The notes under the pieces were generated by a model, which saw nothing but the letters and a program-made list of their open reading frames with translations, did not search any database and had not been told where the DNA came from. Shown one piece after another: positions 1 through 7,300 of a stretch of 13,750 nucleotides of DNA. The translations under genes and the position numbers were made by a program. Numbering within the stretch: the stretch's first letter is position 1; the number at the start of each line of letters is the position of its first letter. This DNA comes from Anaeromyxobacter_A sp035538735. Lineage in GTDB: Bacteria > Myxococcota > Myxococcia > Myxococcales > Anaeromyxobacteraceae. The stretch lies in contig DATLJU010000115.1 of NCBI GenBank assembly GCA_035538735.1, forward strand, positions 1-13,750, read 5' to 3'.

Positions 1-1
1 C

Positions 2-631
2 ATGACCGACCCCGCCAAGGCGCACAAGGGGATCAGCGCCTTCCTCGTCCCGTCCGACGCGAAGGGCTTCACCCGTGGCAAACCCGACGAGAAGGTTGGG
101 ATCCGCGCCTCGGGATCGTGCACGGTCTTCTTCGAGGACTGCGTGGTGCCGCGGCGGTTCCGGCTCGGGCAGGAGGGGGACGGCTTCAAGATTGCCATGT
201 CGACCCTGGATGGCGGCCGCATCGGCATCGCCGCCCAGGCGCTCGGCATCGCGCGCGCCGCCCACGAGGAGGCGGTCGCCTACGCGAAGGATCGCAAGGC
301 GTTCGGGAAGCCCATCGCCAGCTTCCAGGCCATCCAGTTCATGCTGGCCGACATGGCGACCGAGATCGACGCCGCGCGCCTGCTCGTCTGGCGGGCGGCG
401 ACGCTCAAGGACAGGGGCGTGCGCTTCAGCGCCGAGGCCGCCATGGCGAAGGTGTTCGCCTCCGAGATGTCGGAGCGCGTCACCTCCAAGGCGATCCAGG
501 TCCACGGAGGGCTCGGTTACATGAAGGAGTGCGACGCCGAGCGCCACTGGCGCGACAGCCGCATCACCCAGATCTACGAGGGGACGAGCGAGATCCAGCG
601 CATCGTCATCTCGAGCGCGTTGCTCAAGTAG
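2..631 (+). CDS. acyl-CoA dehydrogenase, C-terminal part (5' end outside window)
   Basis: This is the last 209 residues of an FAD-dependent acyl-CoA dehydrogenase, which introduces the alpha-beta double bond of acyl-CoA thioesters and passes electrons to electron-transfer flavoprotein in the cytoplasm. The visible part holds the end of the middle beta domain (ISAFLVP, GIRASGS, FFEDCVVP) and the whole C-terminal helical domain. Family signature 2 is seen around QVHGGLGY (visible residues 166-173). The motif IYEGTSEIQR follows; by analogy with short-chain and butyryl-CoA dehydrogenases its Glu (visible residue 193) is the catalytic base. The N-terminal domain and start codon lie upstream of the window, so the first ATG seen is not the start. 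A gap-free hand alignment to the next gene gives about 58% identity over 199 residues, so the two are tandem paralogues. Chain-length specificity cannot be read here. Confidence 0.95.
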   Translation: MTDPAKAHKGISAFLVPSDAKGFTRGKPDEKVGIRASGSCTVFFEDCVVPRRFRLGQEGDGFKIAMSTLDGGRIGIAAQALGIARAAHEEAVAYAKDRKAFGKPIASFQAIQFMLADMATEIDAARLLVWRAATLKDRGVRFSAEAAMAKVFASEMSERVTSKAIQVHGGLGYMKECDAERHWRDSRITQIYEGTSEIQRIVISSALLK

Positions 632-641
632 CTGGCGGCAG

Positions 642-661
642 GGCGGGGCTCGCCCCCCGCC
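642..661 (+). repeat. GC-rich hairpin between the two acyl-CoA dehydrogenase genes
   Basis: GGCGGGG (642-648) and CCCCGCC (655-661) form a perfect 7-bp inverted repeat around a 6-nt loop, 10 bp after the first dehydrogenase stop and 15 bp before the second start. No T-run follows, so it is not a classical intrinsic terminator. In a co-transcribed pair it could be a processing or RNA-stability element; that role is inference. Confidence 0.5.
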
Positions 662-676
662 GTTGGGGACGCTCCG

Positions 677-1816
677 ATGGACTTCGACCTCTCCGACACC
701 CAGGCGGCCGTGGTCGCCACCGCGCGCGCGGTCGCTCGCGACGTGGTCGCGCCGCGCGCGCGGGAGGGCGACCGCACCGGCCGCTTCCCTTCCGACATCA
801 TCCGCGAGCTCGGGAAGGTCGGTCTGCTCGCGGTGAACGTGCCCGAGGAGCTGGGCGGCGCGGCCGCGGGACCGGTCGCCTACGTCCTGGCCATGATGGA
901 GATCGCCGCCGCCGATTGCGCGGTGGCGGTCACGATGGCCGTCACCAACATGGTGGGCGAGGTGATCGCCCGCTTCGGCACGCCCGAGCAGGCCCAGCGC
1001 TGCTGCCCGCGGCTCGCCTCGGCCGAGTGGCTGGCGGGCAGCTTCGCGCTCTCGGAGCCGCAGGCGGGCTCCGACGCGACGGCCCTCGCCACGCGCGCCG
1101 AGCGCCGCGGGGATCGGTGGGTCCTGAACGGCGAGAAGCAGTGGATCACGAGCGGCGACCAGGCGGGGGTGATCGTGGTGTGGGCCCGCAGCGCGCCCGG
1201 TCCCGGCGCGCAGGGCATCACGGCCTTCCTGGTCGAGGCGGGGACGCCCGGCCTGCACGTCGGCCGGCACGAGCAGAAGATGGGGATCCGCGCCTCCTCG
1301 ACCGTGTCCCTGGCGTTCGAGGACTGCGCGATACCCGACTCGGCGGTGCTGGGGCAGGTCGGGGAGGGCTTCAAGATCGCGATGGCCGCCCTCGACGGCG
1401 GCCGGACCGGGATCGCCTCCCAGGCGACGGGCACGATCCGCGCCGCCCTCGACGCCGCCACCCAATACGCGCGCGACCGCCGCGCCTTCGGCCAGCCCAT
1501 CGCCGAGTTCCAGGCGATCCGCTTCATGCTGGCCGACATGCGGACCGACCACGACGCGGCGCGCCTCATGACCCTCCGGGCGGCGGCGCTCAAGGAGGCG
1601 GGGCGGCCGTTCACGCGCGAGGCCTCCATGGCGAAGCTCTTCGCGAGCGAGGCGTCCCAGCGCGCCGTGTCGAAGGCGGTCCAGGTCCACGGCGGGTACG
1701 GGTACGTCGACGAGTTCTCCGTCGAGCGGCTCTTCCGCGACGCGCGGGTGCAGACGCTGTACGAGGGGACGAGCGAGATCCAACGGCTCGTCATCGCCCG
1801 GGAGCTGCTGCGGTGA
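677..1816 (+). CDS. acyl-CoA dehydrogenase (short-chain/butyryl-type family)
   Basis: Complete 379-residue acyl-CoA dehydrogenase, the normal length for this cytoplasmic homotetrameric FAD enzyme of beta-oxidation or branched amino-acid breakdown. The N-terminal helical domain covers about residues 1-115. The FAD/substrate beta domain contains ALSEPQAGSDATA (signature 1, residues 124-136) and WITSG (156-160). The C-terminal helical domain contains RRAFGQPI, signature 2 at QVHGGYGYVDE (346-356), and LYEGTSEIQR with the expected catalytic Glu at residue 372. The ATG start at 677 is preceded by GGGGA seven bases upstream, and the N-terminus (MDFDLSDTQ) matches where family members begin. It lies 45 bp behind a paralogue on the same strand, so co-transcription is likely. 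Electrons probably go to EtfAB encoded elsewhere. The exact acyl-CoA substrate (butyryl, isovaleryl, 2-methylacyl or other) cannot be assigned. Confidence 0.96.
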   Translation: MDFDLSDTQAAVVATARAVARDVVAPRAREGDRTGRFPSDIIRELGKVGLLAVNVPEELGGAAAGPVAYVLAMMEIAAADCAVAVTMAVTNMVGEVIARFGTPEQAQRCCPRLASAEWLAGSFALSEPQAGSDATALATRAERRGDRWVLNGEKQWITSGDQAGVIVVWARSAPGPGAQGITAFLVEAGTPGLHVGRHEQKMGIRASSTVSLAFEDCAIPDSAVLGQVGEGFKIAMAALDGGRTGIASQATGTIRAALDAATQYARDRRAFGQPIAEFQAIRFMLADMRTDHDAARLMTLRAAALKEAGRPFTREASMAKLFASEASQRAVSKAVQVHGGYGYVDEFSVERLFRDARVQTLYEGTSEIQRLVIARELLR

Positions 1817-1839
1817 TGACGGCGGCGGGGGACCACCCA

Positions 1840-1879
1840 CCGGCGCGCGCGGATGGGAGCGCGCCGGCGGGTACCCGCC
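1840..1879. terminator. palindromic convergent terminator zone
   Basis: Two inverted repeats fill the 72-bp gap between the convergent dehydrogenase and ribA genes. CCGGCGCGC (1840-1848) pairs with GCGCGCCGG (1859-1867) around a 10-nt loop. A perfect 14-bp palindrome, GGCGGGTACCCGCC (1866-1879), overlaps it by two bases. There is no clear T-tract on either strand. Position and symmetry suggest bidirectional termination or mRNA 3'-end protection, but function is inferred. Confidence 0.5.
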
Positions 1880-1888
1880 CGCCCTACG

Positions 1889-2545
1889 TCATCCGGCCTT
1901 CTTGGAGGGCAGCTCGCCCTCGATCTCGATGAGGTGCCCGGTCTGGGCGCGCTTCGTCTCGAGGTACTCGATGTTGTGGGGGTTGGCCGGCGAGGGCAGC
2001 GCCACGCGGCGCCGGACCGCAATGCCGGCCGCGGCGAGGGCCTGGAGCTTGTCGGGGTTGTTCGTCACGAGGTCCACCGACCGGACGCCGAGCTGCCGGA
2101 GCACCTCGGCCGCGACGTCGTACCGGCGCAGGTCGTCGGGGAAGCCGAGGCGGCGGTTCGCCTCGTAGGTGTCGAGTCCCTTCGCCTGGAGGGCGTAGGC
2201 GCGGATCTTGTTGCCGAGCCCGATGCCGCGCCCCTCCTGGCGCAGGTACACGAGCACGCCCCGCCCGCGGCGGGCGATCAGGTCCAGCGCACGGTCGAGC
2301 TGGGCACGGCAGTCGCACTTGAGCGAGCCGAGGACCTCGCTCGTGAGGCACTCGGAATGGAGGCGCGCCAGGACCCCGTCGCCCGCGACGTCCCCCAGCA
2401 CCATCGCGACGTGCTCGGCTCCGCTGCCTCGTTCCCTGAAGACGACCGCCCGGAAAAGCCCGCGCCCGGTGGGGAGCGGTGCCTCCGCATAGCGCACGAC
2501 CGCCCGCCCGGTCCGCTTCGCCGCCGCCCTCTCGCTCATCGCCAC
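1889..2545 (-). CDS. ribA: GTP cyclohydrolase II (RibA)
   Basis: This cytoplasmic enzyme opens GTP to 2,5-diamino-6-ribosylamino-4(3H)-pyrimidinone 5'-phosphate, formate and pyrophosphate, the first step of the GTP branch of riboflavin synthesis. The 218-residue protein aligns with E. coli RibA at a constant offset of 12. The zinc cysteines are C66, C77 and C79 (in HSECLTSE and LKCDCR), the active-site Tyr is Y117, and the catalytic Asp/Arg pair is D138 and R140 (in LGFPDDLR). YLRQEGRGIGL (100-110) and LTNNP-like VTNNP are also present. It is a stand-alone GCH II, not fused to a DHBP synthase domain. I chose GTG at 2545 over ATG at 2539 because AGGAG lies nine bases before the GTG. No other riboflavin genes are in the window and no FMN-riboswitch pattern was seen upstream. 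It diverges from a MerR-family gene across 163 bp. Confidence 0.95.
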   Translation of the reverse strand: MAMSERAAAKRTGRAVVRYAEAPLPTGRGLFRAVVFRERGSGAEHVAMVLGDVAGDGVLARLHSECLTSEVLGSLKCDCRAQLDRALDLIARRGRGVLVYLRQEGRGIGLGNKIRAYALQAKGLDTYEANRRLGFPDDLRRYDVAAEVLRQLGVRSVDLVTNNPDKLQALAAAGIAVRRRVALPSPANPHNIEYLETKRAQTGHLIEIEGELPSKKAG

Positions 2546-2554
2546 CTCGCTGCT

Positions 2555-2559
2555 CTCCT
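2555..2559 (-). promoter_or_regulatory. ribosome binding site of ribA
   Basis: On the minus strand AGGAG (2559 down to 2555) sits nine bases before GTG at 2545 and fifteen before ATG at 2539. The spacing favours the GTG start. Confidence 0.6.
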
Positions 2560-2649
2560 GATGCTCGATCCCCGCGTAGGGTTACCGCCGAGCGGGCGTC
2601 CGCGCCACCGGGACTGCGTCGAAACCCCTGGAAAAGCCGGGACTCTCTG

Positions 2650-2663
2650 CGCGTTGACACGCG
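2650..2663. promoter_or_regulatory. 14-bp dyad overlapping a TTGACA box, between ribA and the MerR gene
   Basis: CGCGT (2650-2654), TGAC, ACGCG (2659-2663) is a perfect 5-bp dyad. It spans a consensus -35 hexamer TTGACA (2654-2659) that points toward the MerR-family gene. No good -10 lies 16-19 bp downstream; TAGGTC at 2677 is a poor match. It is a candidate operator or promoter for the regulator, and possibly for divergent ribA. This is a sequence pattern only. Confidence 0.35.
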
Positions 2664-2708
2664 GTCGTCGACTCGTTAGGTCCCGGCCGGAAAGGGCAGG
2701 GCGAGCTC

Positions 2709-3206
2709 GTGGACGGGGCGGAGTTTTCGTCGGGCGACCTGGCGCGGGCAACCGGCAACACGGTCCGGACCATCCGGTTTTACGAGGAGCAGGGCCTGCT
2801 CCGGCCGACCGTGGTGAGCGAGGGTGGGCACCGCCGGTACACGGTCCACGACCTGGAGAAGCTCCGGCTCATCGCCGACCTTCGGGAGCTCGGGATCCCG
2901 CTCTCCGAGATCCGGTCGGTGCTCGACCTGCGGGCGGGCTGCACGACGGCAGCCGAGTTCGCGGCCCGGTTCGAGCAGGTGCTCGTGTCGCACATCGAGC
3001 AGGCGCAGCGCCGGCTGGATCGGTTGCGGCGCGTGAAGCGAGAGCTGACGGAGGCGCTCAACGCGATCCAGAGCAGGCTCGCGTGCCACGACACCGAGCG
3101 CTGCCCGTGCGCCGTCGGGGACAGTCTCGGCTCGATGCGCATCGTGAAGGTGCTCGCGAGCAACGGCCTGTGCCACCACGACGCGAAGGGCACGTCCAAG
3201 ACGTGA
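2709..3206 (+). CDS. MerR-family transcriptional regulator with cysteine-rich C-terminus
   Basis: A 165-residue DNA-binding regulator of the MerR type: dimeric activators that untwist promoters with long -35/-10 spacers. The winged helix-turn-helix covers about residues 5-75, with the family hallmark TVRTIRFYEEQGLL (18-31) and GHRRYTVHDLEKL (40-52). A long dimerisation helix follows (about 82-122). Cysteines are C78 (before that helix), C126, C132 and C134 (CHDTERCPC), and C155 (GLCHH). Metal-sensing MerR proteins bind their ion with one Cys before the dimer helix and a C-terminal Cys loop, so a thiophilic metal or redox ligand is plausible. The spacing does not match the SoxR 2Fe-2S motif or a textbook MerR, CueR or ZntR loop, so the effector is unknown. 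The start is GTG at 2709 with AGGG seven bases upstream; the next Met is residue 143. It diverges from ribA, which might be its target. Confidence 0.88.
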   Translation: MDGAEFSSGDLARATGNTVRTIRFYEEQGLLRPTVVSEGGHRRYTVHDLEKLRLIADLRELGIPLSEIRSVLDLRAGCTTAAEFAARFEQVLVSHIEQAQRRLDRLRRVKRELTEALNAIQSRLACHDTERCPCAVGDSLGSMRIVKVLASNGLCHHDAKGTSKT

Positions 3207-3209
3207 GCT

Positions 3210-3236
3210 GGACGACGAGTCGTCCCCGATGCGGGG
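3210..3236 (+). terminator. overlapping hairpins after the MerR-family gene
   Basis: Four bases after the stop, GGACGAC (3210-3216) and GTCGTCC (3219-3225) form a 7-bp inverted repeat. CCCCG (3224-3228) and CGGGG (3232-3236) form a second that shares two bases with the first. There is no T-tract. They could terminate the regulator transcript ahead of the separate promoter for the next gene. Confidence 0.4.
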
Positions 3237-3309
3237 ATCGACGCGCTGCGATCGAGAGATGAGGGTGCAGGACGGGCGCGCCTCGCCCGCGGGCCGCGCT
3301 CCCGGCTAG

Positions 3310-3328
3310 TTGACATAATCTCCATTAT
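3310..3328 (+). promoter_or_regulatory. AT-rich promoter/operator-like site upstream of the INSIG-like gene
   Basis: A short AT-rich island stands out from very GC-rich surroundings. TGaCATAAT (3311-3319) matches an extended -10 element (TGn plus 5 of 6 hexamer bases). It lies in a perfect dyad ATAAT (3315-3319), CTCC, ATTAT (3324-3328). Transcription would start near 3326, inside the dyad, so a dimeric repressor bound there would block initiation. Alternatively TTGACA (3310-3315) is a -35 box, but I find no matching -10 downstream of it. Confidence 0.45.
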
Positions 3329-3350
3329 CGGACTCACGGTAGGCAGGGTG

Positions 3351-3368
3351 CGGCCACGTTCGTGGCCG
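3351..3368 (+). repeat. leader hairpin before the INSIG-like gene
   Basis: CGGCCAC (3351-3357), GTTC, GTGGCCG (3362-3368) is a perfect 7-bp stem with a 4-nt loop, ending 34 bases before the ATG at 3403. If the promoter at 3311-3328 is real, it lies in an approximately 77-nt 5' leader and leaves the ribosome binding site free. A regulatory role is unproven. Confidence 0.4.
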
Positions 3369-3402
3369 TGCCACGCAGGAACCGGTAACTCCGGAGCCAG
3401 CG

Positions 3403-4008
3403 ATGCCCCGCTTCGTCCAGGTCGCCAAGCTGTTCGGACTGGGAGCTTTCATCGGCACGGCGGCCGACCAGATCCACGTGCGCTCCGGCGTCCTGTCGTA
3501 TCCACGTCCGAGCGCGCTCCTCCCTGGCCAGCCGCTCTGGGTGCCGCTGCTGTTCGGCGCCGCCGGCGTCGCGCTCCCGCTCGCGAATGCGGCGATGCTG
3601 CGCGCTACGCGGGAGCGCCCGCCGCGCTCGACCGTTCGCGGCCTGGCCGCGGCGGTGCTGTGGTTCTTCGCCGCTTACGCCTCGACGGCGCTGTTCCAGG
3701 CGGAGTCCCGCGCGCTGGCGATCGCGCTGGTGTCCGTCTGGGCTGCCCGCGTCGCGCTCAGGCCGACCCCGGACGAGCTGCTGGCGGGCCCCTTGTTCGC
3801 CCTGGGTGGAGCGCTCTTCGAGGCGGGCCTGTCCTCCACCGGAGCGTTCCAGTATCGAGCTCCCGACTTCTTGCTCGTCCCGGCGTGGTTGCCGGCGCTC
3901 TATCTCCACGTGTCCCTCATGACGCGGGAGGCCTGTCTCGCATTCCTGGGGCGCGGGCGCGATGGAGGACGGCGAGCAGATCCTCCAGCTCGAACGGCTT
4001 TCGGATGA
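3403..4008 (+). CDS. INSIG-like multispanning membrane protein
   Basis: A 201-residue hydrophobic protein with about six membrane segments (near residues 8-22, 46-66, 79-99, 103-119, 125-143, 158-178). I recognise insulin-induced-gene (INSIG) features. LWVPLLFGAAGVALPL (45-60) resembles the INSIG WWVP-CG-AA-VGLLYP stretch. FQYRAPDFLLVPAWLP (149-164) resembles the hallmark YQYTSPDFLY-RSWLP. The order and spacing of these blocks fit the six-helix INSIG fold. Eukaryotic INSIGs bind oxysterols and retain SCAP and HMG-CoA reductase in the ER; a mycobacterial homologue is known and was reported to bind diacylglycerol. A lipid-sensing or lipid-binding role here is inference, and I see no partner gene. 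The ATG start has GGAG six bases upstream. The last 30 codons, a basic Gly/Arg/Pro tail, overlap the convergent response regulator by 92 bp. The homology rests on my recall of the family, not on a search. Confidence 0.72.
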   Translation: MPRFVQVAKLFGLGAFIGTAADQIHVRSGVLSYPRPSALLPGQPLWVPLLFGAAGVALPLANAAMLRATRERPPRSTVRGLAAAVLWFFAAYASTALFQAESRALAIALVSVWAARVALRPTPDELLAGPLFALGGALFEAGLSSTGAFQYRAPDFLLVPAWLPALYLHVSLMTREACLAFLGRGRDGGRRADPPARTAFG

Positions 4009-4321
4009 CGGCGAACGCTCCCAGGGCGTGGCAGGTCCGCACTTCCGCCGACGCCACGTAGCCGGAGACGATGATCACCGGGAGCCGAGGCGCCGTCTTC
4101 TTCAGCTCCGACAGGGTCTCCAGGCCTCCCATCCCCGGCATCCGAAAGTCCAGGGTCACGACGTCGAACGGCGCCGTTCGGACCGTGCGCACGGCCGTGG
4201 CGCCATCGCGCACGGCGGTCACGCTGTAACCCTCCGTCCGGAGAGCAATCGCCACCATCTCGCGCACGTCTTCCTCGTCGTCGACGACCAGGGCGCGCGG
4301 GACGTCGCGGTCGGCCGTCAT
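3917..4321 (-). CDS. single-domain response regulator (receiver only)
   Basis: A 134-residue CheY-like receiver with no output domain. The acidic pair is D14/D15 (ALVVDDEEDV), the phospho-acceptor is D58 (VVTLDFRMPGMGG), the switch Ser is S86 (IIVSGY) and the conserved Lys is K108 (IRKPFE). All residues needed for phosphorylation and Mg2+ binding are present. The fold ends near residue 122; the last 12 residues (APGMRDRPPAS region) are an unstructured-looking tail. Its ATG overlaps the TGA of the upstream hybrid kinase (ATGA, minus strand 4321-4318), so translation is coupled and that kinase is the obvious phosphodonor. With no effector domain it would act by protein-protein contact or pass phosphate to another protein. 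Its 3' end runs 92 bp into the oppositely oriented INSIG-like gene. Confidence 0.93.
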   Translation of the reverse strand: MTADRDVPRALVVDDEEDVREMVAIALRTEGYSVTAVRDGATAVRTVRTAPFDVVTLDFRMPGMGGLETLSELKKTAPRLPVIIVSGYVASAEVRTCHALGAFAVIRKPFELEDLLAVLHRARAPGMRDRPPAS

Positions 4322-7300
4322 GTGTCTTGGGCCTCGGTGGCTCGAGCAGCGTCGCGCGTCGGCAGCCAGATGTGGGCCACGGTTCCTTCGCCGGGCCGGC
4401 TCTCGAGCGTCAGCTCTCCCCCGTGGGCCTCGACGAACCGCCGCGACAGCGGCAAGCCCAGCCCGGTGCCCTGCCCGACCGGCTTCGTGGTGAAGAAAGG
4501 ATCGAAGATCCGCGAGAGTAGCTCGCGATCGATCCCGGTCCCGCGATCGCTCACCCGGAGCTCCACCCCGGGACGGGAGTTGCGAGGGCCGGCGACCGCC
4601 TCGATCCGGACGACCCCGCCGGGCGGCGACGCGTCGGCGGCGTTGTCGAGGACGTTCAGGAGGGCGGACTCGATCTCCGTGAGCGACACGTGCACCAGGC
4701 ATTCGCCGGCCGGCGGGAGGTCCAGATCCAGCTTCACGTCGTGGCGTCGCAACTTCAACGCGGCCAGGGTGACGACCCTGCGCACCAGGACCTCCACCGG
4801 GATGTCCTCCCTCTCGGCGGGGCGCTTGCGCGAGAAGTCGAGCAGCGTCGTCACCAGGTCGGCACAGCGCCGAGCCTGCCGCTCGATGGCAGCCATCGCC
4901 GGCCGCGCCGGATCCTCGGACGACATGGCGCGAAGCTGCATCTGCGCGTGCCCGAGGATGACCCCGAGTGGATTGTTGATCTCGTGGGACAGCCCGGCGA
5001 CGAGCGTCCCGACCGCCGCCATCTTGGCCGCCTGGGTGAGCTGGTCCTGCGCCTCGCGTAGCCGGTGCAGGCTCGTGTCGAGCTCGAAGTTCGTCGCGCG
5101 GAGCTCGGCGGTGCGCGCCTCGACTCGCTGCTCCAGCGTGTGCGACAGGGACTGGAGCGCGGCGAAGGCGTCCGCCTTCTCGAGCGATGCGCCGGCCAGG
5201 GTCGCGAGGTAGCGCGCGAGCCGCTGCTCGTCGTCCTGGAAGAGATCGCCGACGTGCGCGTGGGCGACGTAGAGGCACGCGGCCGGGCGCCGGTTGACGT
5301 AGATGGGGGCGCACAGGGCGGAGCGCACGTCCGCGAGCACGAGGCTGTCCGCGGCTCCCTCGAGCGGCTCGCCCAGCACGATCGGCCCTCCCTCCCGGAG
5401 TGCCCGGTCGACCCACGATCGGCTGATCTCGACTGCGCGGCCGCGCTGCGCAAGCAGGCGCGCCTCGCCGCCGTCCACCGCGAGCACGATGCTCGATTCT
5501 CCCCTTAGCAGCGCGGAGGCGCCGTCGCAGAGCGCTGCGTAGACGTCGTCGCGCGTCAGCGCCGAGGCGATCCGCCGCCCATGGTCGACGATGCTCGCGA
5601 AGCGATCGGCGAGGGAGAGCGTCACGGGCGTGGACCCCTGATCCCGACGCGACGTGCGCAGCGAGCGATCCGCGAGCTCCGCGCCCACGCTCTCCAGCGC
5701 CCTTCGCGCCTCGACCACCTCCGCCTCGGCTCTCGGCCACCCGAGGAGACGCCCGATCTCGCCCCGCGCGAGGCGCGTCAGCGCCGCCTCGAAGCGCATC
5801 CCGTGGCGCTCGGCCTCGGCGAGGCTCGCGTCGAGATCGCGGCGCGCGGCTCGATCTCGCCCGGCCATCGCCCGCTGGTACGCCCGCTCCCGCAGCGCCA
5901 TGGGCATGTTCCCGCGATGGCGTCGAGCCGCGCGCAGCCCGCGGTGCAGCGCCGCCTTCACGTCTGGCATCGACGGGCGCCACAGGACCCCGGTGTCGGC
6001 GACCGCCTGCGCCGCCGACAGTCGCCGCGCATGTGCGAGCCATACCGGGATGTAGGACACGTACTCGCTCTTCAGGTGGACCGAGCGCGCGACGTGCTCG
6101 GCGGCGGCGAAGGCGGCCGACGCCTCGCGCGGGCGCCCCTCCGCGATCAGGCACACGCCTTCGGTCTGCAGGACCGATTCACGAGTCTGCGCGTCGCCGT
6201 CGGATCCGTGGCGCGCCTCCTCCAGGAGCTCGGGCGGAACGGCGCCGCCGCTGGCCTTCGCCCAGACCTCGAGGGCGAGCGCCATCGCGTGGCGATCCCC
6301 GATCTCGGCGCCGTCGCGGTGGACGCGGCGGGACGCGGCGACCGCCTCCCTGAGCGCGCCCAGCCGGTAATGGCAGAAGGCGATGTGGACGCCCGCCATG
6401 TTGGCCTCCCATCGATCCCCCGTGCGGCGGAGCACGCGGAGGGCTTCGCCGAACTTCCCGAGCGCCTCGGCGTAATGGCCGAAGGCATAGAGCAAGATGC
6501 CGTGGAAGTTGAGCGATTGCCCCTGTCCCCAGACGTCGCCGAGGGCTGCCCGGATCGCGAGTCCCCGCTCGGCGTAGCGAACGCCCCGCGCGAACAGCAG
6601 GTGTGGCAGTCCCGTGACGCTGATCGAGTGTTCCGAGTACGCTTGCGCCAGCTCCCGCGTCGGTGGGTAGCGCTCGGCGAGGTTCATCCCGCTCAGGTGC
6701 GCCCAGAACGTCGCGACCTGACCGCGGTGAAACCAGTAGGCGTAGGCGAGCCGGCTGAAGATGCGCGCCGCGAGCAGGTCCACCTCGCCGTCTTCCAGCG
6801 CGCGTCGCGCGAGCAGGAGCCGAGGCGCGAGCGTGTGCGCCACCTGGACGACGACCTGCGCCAGCGTCGCGAAGACGAGCCTCAGCGGCGTCTTCGGAGC
6901 GCGCCGGCCGAGCAGCACCAACGCGCGCTCGAGCGCCGTGGACGCGGCCGCCACCTCCCCGCGCTTGAACGCGAGCTCGCCGATCTTCCCCTCGATCCGC
7001 GCCCGCGCCAGCGCGGATCCCGCCAGGGCGCGGGCCCGCGCGAAGCAGGCGTCAGCCTCCTCGTAGCTGCCGCGCATGAGGAGCACGTCCCCGAGGCCTT
7101 CCGCCACGGTCTCGCTCGTCTGGTCCCCGGCGCGCGCCTCCTCGATCCCGCGAGCGGCGATCCGATAGCAACGCTCGGCCATCTCGAGCGCGTGATGGGC
7201 GCGCGCGTGAGAGGCCGCCGAGAGCGCGTGAGGGAGCGCTCGCGCGTGATCTCCCGCCGCGTCGTAGTGGTATGCGAGGTGGAACTGGAGCTCCGCCCCA

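Noticed and set aside
118..1932. 604-codon plus-strand open frame across both acyl-CoA dehydrogenases
   Set aside because: It is out of frame with two clear acyl-CoA dehydrogenases and its product is Arg/Gly-rich with no family resemblance.
2546..2708. FMN riboswitch upstream of ribA
   Set aside because: The leader lacks the conserved RFN-element blocks, and too little sequence with matching stems is available.
3310..3340. MerR-type promoter with a 19-bp spacer starting at TTGACA 3310
   Set aside because: The bases where a -10 would fall (3335-3340, CACGGT) do not resemble TATAAT. The extended -10 reading of the same bases fits better.
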